DNA of 64,000 nt from the NCBI GenBank assembly GCA_016707705.1, contig JADJHD010000010.1, positions 1 to 64,000 on the forward strand, given 5' to 3'. The translations under genes and the position numbers were made by a program. Source of the DNA: Bacteroidales bacterium (GTDB lineage Bacteria; Bacteroidota; Bacteroidia; Bacteroidales; UBA4417). A model generated the notes under the pieces. The model worked only from the letters and a program-made list of their open reading frames with translations. It had not been told where the DNA came from and searched no databases. Below are positions 40,501 to 49,000 of this stretch, piece after piece (positions within the stretch are counted from its first letter, which is position 1; the number at the start of each line of letters is the position of its first letter).

Positions 40501-42148
40501 CGTTTGCATTGGTTGCATAGGCTCTCACATGATATAAAGTACTTGAAGAGAGTCCTGTAATTGAACTGGTAAATGCACCTGTTCCTGTTCCATCTGTAGT
40601 ATGTAATCCGGTAGCAACAGGATTGGCAGTAGTTGCCCAGCAGACACCACGGGCAGTTATTGGGGAACCTCCATCAGATATTACGTTCCCGCCCGAGGCT
40701 GCTGATGTCATTGTAACTGCAGTGACAGCAGTTGTTGTTACCATATTAGGAACCAGCTGAACATTCAGCGTTGTTGTAGCATGATCTGAGACTGCAACTC
40801 CTGAGATTGTTTGAGTCTGGTAATTTGCTGCAGAAAACTGAAGTGTATAGGTTCCGGCCTTAACAGGACGGTGGTAATCTCCCAGGTTTGATGATGAATA
40901 CACTTCTGAGTTATTATTGTCATGTAAACTTATAGTGACTTTTGCCGCTAATGGCAGACCAGTTGCCTGACTGGTTATTGTTCCATGAATTCCGTAACGT
41001 GCTTCCTTGATATAAAGTAAGAGTGATCTCCAGTTATAATCCCAATAAGAGGGAAGTGAACTTGCAGCCGGGTTTTTGGTAGATGATACTTCGATTGTAA
41101 TTTCCCGGCAACGCTGGAAGTAATTCATATAATCCTGACGACCGCCGTCAACTTCATACCAGGCAAAACCATTTGAATATCCTGAAGCAGTAACATCAGT
41201 CATGTATCCACTCGGAGCATGAATCTGAGCAGTATCAGCATACTCAGCGCTTACATAAACCCACCAGTCATCGTCAGCAGAAAGGGTGGCCCATGTATCC
41301 CATGGATAGTTTACCACTTCTGCACCTCCGTGAAAATTGCAGGAGGAAACAAAATGGTGTTGGCTAGCGAAATCCATAAAGGCGATTGTTTCAGGCTGCC
41401 AGGCATTGCCATCAGGATGATCACCGTCTTGGGGATCGGGGTAATTTCTATTCATGTCTACCCCATTCGCATTTGCTCTGGTAGCACCGCTTACAGTAGT
41501 GTTGCCTCCGGCATAGGTTCCGTCAGGATTTGCGAGTGGATTAATATAGATCTCTACATTATTCACCAGATCAGTTACTTCTGTATCCGTCCCGTAATTG
41601 GAGAGCAGGTAATCAATCAAATGCATCATGAGTATATAACCTGTTGTTTCGTCCCCATGAATGGAGGACGTATACAGGAATTCAGGCTCATTTTCATCTG
41701 TAGCAACATTATCTGATATTTTAACTACCATCAGTTTTCTGCCACTTGTAAGGGTGGCTATTGTCGAAACCTGACAAATGGAAGGATAACCAGAAGCAAA
41801 ACCATTCATATAGCCTTCGTAAGCAGTATATGTTGGATAAAAGTTCCAGGTAGTTGCAGGAGCCAGAAAAGGATTGTCGTTCATAACAGCCCCGGGATTG
41901 TAGCCGGGATGGGGAAGAAGAGTAATATCATAACCTTTTCTTGCAAACCGAACGAATTCATCAGGATTTGCGTAGGCCCAGACGGTATCATTTCTGACGT
42001 TGTCGATAGAAATTAGTTTTGTAATAGAACTAATCTCATCGCGAGATTGAATCGGGAAACTGAAGTAATACTCTTTTCTTTCCTGACTGAAGGAATAAAC
42101 AGAAATAAAACTGACGAGAATTAGAAGCAGAGTTCGAATAGATTTCAT
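37574..42148 (-). CDS. Secreted M14 zinc carboxypeptidase with BACON, cohesin-like and dockerin-like domains
   Basis: 1,524 residues from ATG 42148 (signal peptide MKSIRTLLLILVSFISVYSF). The N-terminal about 400 residues are an M14 peptidase: TSSIHGDETTGY (zinc His and Glu, HxxE near 161), NPLANPDG, MNRNYPDP, CNFHGGAEVVNYPWDT (third zinc His near 269) and EITIEVSSTKNP (catalytic Glu near 351), so the active site looks complete. A carboxypeptidase-regulatory-like beta domain follows (GIHGTITSQATGLPL), then FnIII-like, choice-of-anchor J (WNEGFENAGTIPNCWS), four BACON repeats (SSDQSWCTV type), a cohesin-like domain (about 1070-1240), a fifth BACON repeat, and the shared module (loops DVNQDGLIDSSD, DLNGDGLVDSGD; end TVHP). 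The tail from FnIII onward is the same order as in the 46049 and 51312 proteins. Confidence 0.9.
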   Translation of the reverse strand: MKSIRTLLLILVSFISVYSFSQERKEYYFSFPIQSRDEISSITKLISIDNVRNDTVWAYANPDEFVRFARKGYDITLLPHPGYNPGAVMNDNPFLAPATTWNFYPTYTAYEGYMNGFASGYPSICQVSTIATLTSGRKLMVVKISDNVATDENEPEFLYTSSIHGDETTGYILMMHLIDYLLSNYGTDTEVTDLVNNVEIYINPLANPDGTYAGGNTTVSGATRANANGVDMNRNYPDPQDGDHPDGNAWQPETIAFMDFASQHHFVSSCNFHGGAEVVNYPWDTWATLSADDDWWVYVSAEYADTAQIHAPSGYMTDVTASGYSNGFAWYEVDGGRQDYMNYFQRCREITIEVSSTKNPAASSLPSYWDYNWRSLLLYIKEARYGIHGTITSQATGLPLAAKVTISLHDNNNSEVYSSSNLGDYHRPVKAGTYTLQFSAANYQTQTISGVAVSDHATTTLNVQLVPNMVTTTAVTAVTMTSAASGGNVISDGGSPITARGVCWATTANPVATGLHTTDGTGTGAFTSSITGLSSSTLYHVRAYATNANGTFYGDDLTFTTTCGIVSTFPWNEGFENAGTIPNCWSQEQVNSSGLNWTFITGNGGTAPSTAHGGTYNACLKDATATDNITKLITPSLNLSGLGSPTLTFWHYMRVWSTDQDKLIVYYKTSATGTWTQLVSYTASVASWTQRTITLPNTSSDYYIAFEGNAKYGYGVCIDDVSITGSASPTLSVAPANQNVTAASGSTLFTVTSNSSWTASSDQSWCTVTSTGSGNASITATYQQNTTSTQRVANVTVTVTGLTPVVVTVTQAAPALSVTPSSQQMTAAAGSAGFSVNSNTVWTASSDQTWCTLTYGGNGNGSITANCTQNTSLTSRTANITVSAPGAISVAVTVVQAAPTLSVTPANRDVINAAGVTTFAITSNSSWTISSDAGWCTGPTSGIGDSTAIFAYTQNTTITVRVATLTVTVSGLAPVQVTMTQAAGVLPQLSASPSSQSVTGTSGNTSFTVTSNTSWTASSDQSWCTVPASGSGNSLLTATYTANPLATSRTAAITLTANGASPVTVTVIQAAPLQELNYTCTNLVQTSPTTFEFDLLLLDMDATLPFELATVQAGLTFNPAMYNGGTISASIVPSSSTLNASQQPTSVTFTQSQNCLKLAAKTPPGAGSGSIISTNPASPSRLCRIKITNTASFTTSSDPNPLFCFTTIPYPTKISQYLAGINTAFTLNSLNCFTVIQPAILLNPPPSLNVSPTNQVVLAAAGSAGFVVSCNASWSVVSDQAWCTISPGSGFGSGNLVATYQANTSSSQRVASLTFNVPGLSPQIVTVTQEGVPFKTLNVNFLLEGLFAGSGQMNPAMDENGIHWGATIADKVTLELHDESNYNTLVYSVSNVDLLTDGSISISLPSSYSGSYYLSIHNRNSIETASATAISFAGSTITYNFDLDTKAFGSNLAPRPGGYWAIYSGDVNQDGLIDSSDMISVDNDAGNFSAGYMATDLNGDGLVDSGDMILLDNNAANFISTVHP

Positions 42149-42269
42149 TGTAGTGGTATGAATGGGTTTTTGCTTTCCGACCATTGATCAGATAATGTAG
42201 TGCTTTCGAGTTCCTGCTGAAATGAATCCTTGTTTCGGCATGGACTCCAGATTTTTAAGGTGACAGGGA

Positions 42270-42305
42270 GAAATATACTTTTTCTGTTATCGTCACTTCA
42301 CAAAA
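42270..42305 (-). promoter_or_regulatory. Predicted promoter of the M14 peptidase gene
   Basis: Minus strand: TTTTG (42305-42301) and TATATTTC (42277-42270), 23 bases apart, close to TTG-N17-23-TAnnTTTG. The leader would be about 115 bases and contains CAAAAACCCA shortly before the start codon. Confidence 0.4.
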
Positions 42306-42366
42306 TTTCTAAAGGGCCAATTCAGAAAAATAAATCCAGCTACCTGAAAGTAATTTGGGGTTAAAT

Positions 42367-42410
42367 AACAACAGGCATTGCTTCCATGTAGAAAGGAGCA
42401 ATGCCTGCTA
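42367..42410 (-). terminator. Terminator-like hairpin after the trypsin-like protease gene
   Basis: Minus strand CAGGCATTGCTCC pairs with GGAAGCAATGCCTG (loop about nine bases), followed by TTGTTATTT. The T-tract is weak. Confidence 0.6.
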
Positions 42411-42459
42411 TTACTAATTTATCAAGTTGATTGAGTTCACGAAGTAAGGAATAATCCTA

Positions 42460-45400
42460 TCAGGGAGTTACAACGGTAATGAAGAAGGATGAGTTATTGT
42501 CAACATTGATCATATCTCCGGAATCAATCAGACCATCACCATTGGCATCACTTGGGGTATAACCAACCGTAAATGTAGAGGCTCCGTTATCGATAGGAAT
42601 CATATCTCCTGAATCAATAATTCCATCCTGATTTACATCACCGCCAAAGAACACATATTTACCGGAAACCAACTTCATGTTGCTTCCAAATGCCTGACCA
42701 GCACCTGTTGTAAAATTATGGCTTACTGACGTTCCGCTAAAACTTATTGGAACTGCACTCCAGGTTTCAAGAGTATTTCTATGTTTGACAACTACGTAGT
42801 AACTGGAGCTAAATGACGCAGGAACTGTGATTGAAGTGGTACCGTCAGTGTTCAGGTTTGCAGTGTAAGGACCTGCCACCAAAGCAAAGGGTGATGCAGA
42901 TGAATGCAGTTCAACCGTAATCTGATCAGCTACCAGTCCGGGGAATTGGTCTCCTGATTCATTTTGTGCTTTATTCATGGTCGTTCCATTGAACAATCCT
43001 TCCAGGAACACTGAAAGATTAAGGTTCCTGTCCAAACTAAGGATATTCACATTGTAATCTTCTGTTTCGCCATAGGAATAACTGGTACATGCATCAAAAC
43101 TACTATTGTTCCATACTTCACGGACTCTCATTCTTGTGGTCCCGGTAGTAGCTTCGGCTGGAACAGTAAAATTGATAGTCCCGGTAGCAGGAGTTGGAGC
43201 AATACTGATGGTCCCCAGTTTCTCACTTGCATCAAATACACCATTCTGATTGTAATCAATCCAGACAGCAATGTAATTGCCACTGCTGTATGTACCGGGA
43301 CTCAAGGTAATAGTATATGCTGAACCGGGAGTCAGGTCGGTTGATATGCTGCTATAGTAGTTGTAATAAGGACTTGCGGATGCTCCTGTTGCATTGTTGA
43401 TTGTCCCCAGCTGAACAAGTGTTATATAATCACCTGAACTGGTTCCTGTAGTGTATGGAGGAATGCAGTAGGTATAGGTAGTTGCGTTGATATAGTTTGT
43501 TTTAACTTCAGTGCCATTTCCGTAAGCATTGGTTGCAACCAGTGTAACTGTATACAAACCGACACTTGTAAATTGAACCTGAGGATTCTGCGAAGTAGCG
43601 GATGTTCCACCCATGAAGACAACTGTATTTGGACTGAAGCTCCAGTTCCAGGATGTTGGGATATTGGTAGACTGGTCAGTAAAAGTTACTGTTGAATTAA
43701 CTGCAGGAGTTGTGCTTGATGCTGCAAACTGAGCTACCGGAGGAGTGGTAACGGAGAAACAGCTTATGGCTGCTGTCCAGCCTGGTTTAGTCACACTCCC
43801 GTCAGAAGTAAAATTAAAGGTCAAAGCACCTGTTGGGTTTGTGGCAGTAACAGTTCCCGGACCGGTGCTTCCGTTATAGGTTCCTATTAGAGTAGCAGAG
43901 GTACTGGTTCCATTATAGATTCTCAGATAATCATACCCTGATTCCGTGCTGAAAGAGCTGAAAACAAACTGCATCATCGCTCCTGCTGTCGAAGGGTAGA
44001 ATGTCATTGTATAGTTCTCGCTGTTCAGGTATTCTGCACTACTTCCACCCGAATCGTAGAAGTTTCCGGTACAAGTGGTAACGCTGGTATTTGACATATT
44101 GAATTCAGGAGGTGTAACCACGACATAGGCAACCCTTGTTTTTGTATCAGTACCACTGGCATTTGAAACAGTCAGGGTAACATCATAACTTCCGATAGCG
44201 CTATAGGTGATTGCAGGAGGCGTCTGGCCTGTATAGGTTGAAGGTGAACCTCCCGGGAATGACCACTCCCAGCTGGTTGCTCCGCATTGGGAATTATCGG
44301 TGAATGAAACTGTGTTGCCAACAACTACCGGAAGCGGTGTACCACTGAAATCGGCTACCACATTCTTGATTGAAATATAGTTTGTCTTCACAATGGTACT
44401 GTCACCTGTTGCATTGCTTACTGTCAGGGTTATTGAATAATCACCTGCTGAAGCGAAAGTATGCTGCGGATTCTGAAGATTTGAAACATTATTGCTTCCT
44501 GATGCCGGATCTCCAAAATTCCATAGCCAACCGGTTGGAATTCCTGTTGACTGATCTGTAAAGGTTACAGTGCTTCCCGGACAGGCTACGGTTGGACTTG
44601 CAGTAAAACGGGCAGCCAGAACAGCATATGGATCATATCCATCAAGAGTCAGTCCTGCGATATTTGCAGGGTCGAGCCAGTCCTTCAGACGTGCATCAGC
44701 AGTTGCACCCTGATTCCAAGACATTGAAAATTTTCCATAGTAATCCGATAAATCGGATGCTGTGCAAGAAGAAGGTCCTCCATGAAGTTGTCCAACCACC
44801 CTGTGATTCTGGTCAAAAATAGGTGATCCGGAAGACCCGGGTTCGGTTACGCCATCACTCCAATACACATGCCAATGAGAATTTGCAACACCTGATCCTA
44901 TATAATCGCTTGAGACATAAGCGGAAGTGGAATAGGATATTTTCTTGATATCTCCGGCTGGATGATGGACACAAGCTCCTGAACTGGCCGCTGCATCTTC
45001 ACGATTCCATCCGGCATAATATACATTGTAACTTTGGGGAGGGACACTGCTCATTTGTACAAGACAAAAATCAGAATCTGCATTTTTTGATTTAAGTGTG
45101 GCTCCAGAAATAGAATTATATGTTGGTGAACTAGCAGGATTGGTGCAAGTAGAACTTTGCCAGTTAAACCAGAAGACCCATGAAGTAGGATCACTATAGC
45201 AATGATTGGCTGTCAATATGTATGGAGCTCCATCCTGACTGGTGTTATTAACAACAGACCCAGTGCAGAATCCACTTCCTCCTGATACCAGCATACAAAC
45301 TGAACGAATCTGGTTCTCCCAACCAATTGCTTCCGGACAATTAACATTGTTGTTGCAGGAACCGGACGACCCAAATGCTTTGGCATAATCCCAGGCATTC

Positions 45401-45960
45401 CGGTATCCATGTGTAACCCTGTTCAAATGCAGTTCAGAAGGGAACGCAGGATTTGCAGGTTCATAAAGTTCAATAGTTACCTGATCACCTTTCACCAGTG
45501 TTGTTGCAAATACTCTGCTCTCGCTATTGTTAAAATCAGTAAAAGCTCCAATCATATCCGATTTATCGGCATTGTAGATAAAGAGCTGGGCACCCGGAGG
45601 TAAATGATAATTATCAAAGGTCAGGTTAATGGATAAGGCATCATTGGATTTTATTCCCAAACGCCATACTCTTCCACCCTCTGGCAGAACATCCCATGAA
45701 CCGGAATTATGAATGTCAAGGCTGACTTCCATGTTCTCACCAAATCTCCAGGGGACATCCTTATTCAGGTCGTTGATTGCATCTTCTGTTTTTAGCCTGT
45801 CAATATTTACTTTAGGCATTACAAGGAATTCCAGATTACTTTTTATCACACCAGGATTCTGAGAACTGATGGGTAATCCACCTTGGCTGATCTGTGAAAT
45901 GCCCGGTTTAAACAGGCAGCATATCAGTACAAATACTAATAATAGTTTGATGTGTTTCAT
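42460..45960 (-). CDS. Secreted trypsin-like (lysyl-endopeptidase-like) serine protease with PKD/CUB/GEVED and dockerin-like C-terminus
   Basis: 1,166 residues. Signal peptide MKHIKLLLVFVLICCLFKPG. A pro-region precedes a trypsin-fold domain with the catalytic triad visible: ILTANHCYSDPTSW (His about 252), KNADSDFCLVQM (Asp about 294) and EPGSSGSPIFDQNHRVVG (Ser about 374), with many Cys, as in lysyl endopeptidase (Achromobacter protease I type). Next come two PKD domains (WLWNFGDPASG, WEWSFPGGSPST), a CUB-like domain (CTGNFYDSGGS ... YDYLRIYNGTS), a third PKD (WNWSFSPN), a GEVED domain (YIAVWIDYNQNGVF ... YGETEDYNVNI) and the shared module (loops DVNQDGIIDSGD, DANGDGLIDSGD; end VVTP). From CUB to the end it mirrors the 29549-33207 protein. 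The leader contains CAAAACCCA. Confidence 0.9.
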   Translation of the reverse strand: MKHIKLLLVFVLICCLFKPGISQISQGGLPISSQNPGVIKSNLEFLVMPKVNIDRLKTEDAINDLNKDVPWRFGENMEVSLDIHNSGSWDVLPEGGRVWRLGIKSNDALSINLTFDNYHLPPGAQLFIYNADKSDMIGAFTDFNNSESRVFATTLVKGDQVTIELYEPANPAFPSELHLNRVTHGYRNAWDYAKAFGSSGSCNNNVNCPEAIGWENQIRSVCMLVSGGSGFCTGSVVNNTSQDGAPYILTANHCYSDPTSWVFWFNWQSSTCTNPASSPTYNSISGATLKSKNADSDFCLVQMSSVPPQSYNVYYAGWNREDAAASSGACVHHPAGDIKKISYSTSAYVSSDYIGSGVANSHWHVYWSDGVTEPGSSGSPIFDQNHRVVGQLHGGPSSCTASDLSDYYGKFSMSWNQGATADARLKDWLDPANIAGLTLDGYDPYAVLAARFTASPTVACPGSTVTFTDQSTGIPTGWLWNFGDPASGSNNVSNLQNPQHTFASAGDYSITLTVSNATGDSTIVKTNYISIKNVVADFSGTPLPVVVGNTVSFTDNSQCGATSWEWSFPGGSPSTYTGQTPPAITYSAIGSYDVTLTVSNASGTDTKTRVAYVVVTPPEFNMSNTSVTTCTGNFYDSGGSSAEYLNSENYTMTFYPSTAGAMMQFVFSSFSTESGYDYLRIYNGTSTSATLIGTYNGSTGPGTVTATNPTGALTFNFTSDGSVTKPGWTAAISCFSVTTPPVAQFAASSTTPAVNSTVTFTDQSTNIPTSWNWSFSPNTVVFMGGTSATSQNPQVQFTSVGLYTVTLVATNAYGNGTEVKTNYINATTYTYCIPPYTTGTSSGDYITLVQLGTINNATGASASPYYNYYSSISTDLTPGSAYTITLSPGTYSSGNYIAVWIDYNQNGVFDASEKLGTISIAPTPATGTINFTVPAEATTGTTRMRVREVWNNSSFDACTSYSYGETEDYNVNILSLDRNLNLSVFLEGLFNGTTMNKAQNESGDQFPGLVADQITVELHSSASPFALVAGPYTANLNTDGTTSITVPASFSSSYYVVVKHRNTLETWSAVPISFSGTSVSHNFTTGAGQAFGSNMKLVSGKYVFFGGDVNQDGIIDSGDMIPIDNGASTFTVGYTPSDANGDGLIDSGDMINVDNNSSFFITVVTP

Positions 45961-46048
45961 ACCATTGGGTTTTGGGAGGTTATGATATAAATTTAACTAG
46001 AATTCGGTTCAGATGAGCAACTCCATTTATAAAATTAGTTTAGGCAAT

Positions 46049-49000
46049 TTAAGGTAAAACAACTGCTATGAAATTGGATGCGTTGTTATCCAGAATGATC
46101 ATGTCTCCTGAATCAACAAGTCCATCACCATTGATATCGCTAACGATGTATCCGGTTACAAAATTCGATGCATCATTGTCAACCATGAGCATGTCACTGG
46201 AATCAACCAATCCATCCTGATTTGCATCTCCTCCATAAATAACCCAGGTGCCATCAGGTTTCTGCAACATGTTGCCACCAAAAGCTTTGGTTGAATTATC
46301 AAAACTGTATGCTACTGTGCTTCCTGCAAAGGAAACAGGTGCGGCACTTACTGTTTCAATACTATTCCTGTGTCGGATGGTTATATAATAATTACCGCTA
46401 TACGATGAGGGCAAAGTAATAGAGGCTGTACCATCAGTATGCAGGTCAACGTTAGATGAGCTGTAAATCAAGCTGGAGTAATTGGAACCATCATGCAGTT
46501 CCACTGTTATCTTGTCGGCAATGCTTGCGCCCCAATGAATACCAGATTCATCCATAGCCGGATTCATCTGTCCACTGCCCGAATATAATCCTTCGAGGAA
46601 GGCTGTAAGATTCAGTGTCTTGTTAACTAATCCGTTCTGACTCACTGTAACCACATGTGAAGGAAGTCCAATAACACTTACTGTTATATTGGCAATCCGC
46701 TGTGATGAAGTAGTATTTGCGGTATAAGTCGCAGTAATAGTTCCATTTCCAAATGTTCCAGTTCCAACGGTACACCAGGGCTGATCACTGCTTACTGTCC
46801 AAGCAGCATTGCAGGTTACAGTAAAAGTTGTGGTTCCGGCAACAGCAGTCACAGTCTGATCAGATGGGGTCACATTCAACGATGGCGGAGGGTTTAGCAG
46901 TCCATTGGCACACACACTATAGCAATTGGATAGATTGGTACTCATAGCTGTATTTAATCCACTGATATATTGACTTATTTTCGTTGGATAGGGAACAGTT
47001 GTAAAGCAGAAGGTGAGGTTAGGTTGTGCCTGTGCCCATGCTACGGAATTAGTAAGTTTTATTCGGCAGAGCCTGTTGGGAGCAGCTGGATTTGTTGACA
47101 GAACAGTTCCATTTCCAGCGCCCGGAGGAGCTTTAGCTGCCAGCTTTACAACATTGGCTGACTGGGTAAAGGTTACACTCGTAGGCTGTTGTGAAGCATA
47201 CATGGTTGAACTGGATGGCACTATTGAAGCAGTTACTGTACCTCCGTTGTATACTGCCGGATTCATAAGTATTCCGGCCTGCACGGTTGCAACTTCAAAT
47301 GGCAAAGTGGGATCATTATCCAGAAGGAGGAGATCAAATTCAAAGGTTGTGGCTGATGTTTGAACATCATTGGCTATTGTATACAGGAATTCAGGAGGTG
47401 TTGCTCCTGCCTGGGTGACGGTCACCACAAAAGGAGAGGCTCCTGTTACCAGTACTGTTAGATTTGCCATTCTTGAAGTAGTAGCAGTATTCTCAGAATA
47501 AGTGGCAACCATTGTTCCATTGCCGGTACCCGAAGGAGTGACTGTACACCATGGCTGATTGCTAGATGCTATCCATGAACTATTGGAAACAACCTGGAAA
47601 TTTGTCGATCCTGAAGGAGATAGCACATTCTGATTTACTGGTGTTACCGTCAGAGTTGGAACAAATCCTGATTGAGTCAATGTAACTGTCACCGGAGTTA
47701 GGCCCGTAACAGAAACGGTTATGGTGGCAACTCTTGAGGTTAGTGCAGTATTTGCAGAATAGGTTGCTGTCAAGCTTCCATTTCCTGTTCCTGACGATGT
47801 AACAGAACACCAGGCCTGGTCACTTGTAGCTGTCCACCCGGAGTTGGATACAACAGAATAGCTGGCAGTACCAGCATCCGATGTAACAGCCTGGTTTGCA
47901 GGGCCCACGCTCAGAGTTGGGGCAGATTGCACCAAGGTTACTGTATCAGCAGTTAAACCAGAAACAGCCACAGCTATTTTAGCCGTTCTTGCAGTTGAAC
48001 CTGTATTCTGAGTATAGGTTGCAGTTAGTGTTCCATTACCAGTTCCACCTGAAGTAACTGTGCACCATCCTTGTGTGCTGACAGCAGTCCAGATTGAATT
48101 TGAAGTCACTGAATAATTTGTACTTCCTGAAACAGGCTCCACTGTCGTTGAAGTTGGGGAAACTCCAATTGTTGGACCAGCTTGCACAACAGTTACTACT
48201 ATTGGTGCTAATCCGATAACACTGACTGTAATATTTGCAGTCCGTGCAGTTGATGTCGTATTTTGAGTATAGTTCACAGTTAAGGTCCCGTTTCCACTTC
48301 CACCTGAAACCGGCACACACCAGGCCTGATTGCTGCTTACAGTCCAGGCAGAATTCGAAGTAACTGTAAATGATGTAGAACCTGCCAAAGGAGTAACTGA
48401 TTGACTGCCCGGAGAAACACTCAGAGTTGGGGTGGTAAATGTCCCTGTAACTGAAACGTCATCAATTGCCCAGGAATATCCCCAGGTTCCGGTATAATTC
48501 CACTTGAATTTTACTAGCGACTGACCTGCCAACGCAGCTATGGTTTGACTGAATGCAGCAGGATTGGTAGCAGATGTTGCTGAAATTGCTGAAATCGCAG
48601 TCCATGTAGTTCCATTATCCAAACTATAAGAAACTGTTCCTGAAGAACCTGAGTATGATTTGAAATAATGATTAAATGCAAGAGCAACGTTTGTATACCC
48701 TGACAAATCAATGGTTGGTGAAATCAAATCCGCATTTTGGGTATTCCCGCTTCCATAAGCATCGCTGTTTAGGAATGCATAGTTTCCAGTAAGTGCCGGA
48801 TTGGGAGATTGGGTTGTAATGGTTCCAAACTGCCAGATTTGACTGTTTCCCTGATGATCAACCTGGGTCCAGCATCCGGGAATTGTTGTACCGGAGAAAC
48901 TTTGGCTGAATGGTGGTGTGTAAACTCCGCAGAGGGTCGTAAACAAGAGGTCATCTCCATAATAGGTACCATTTGAATTGGTGGCATATGCTCTTACATG

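Noticed and set aside
41219..41716. 165-codon open frame on the plus strand
   Set aside because: Fully antisense to the M14 catalytic domain, whose motifs are intact; no family features.
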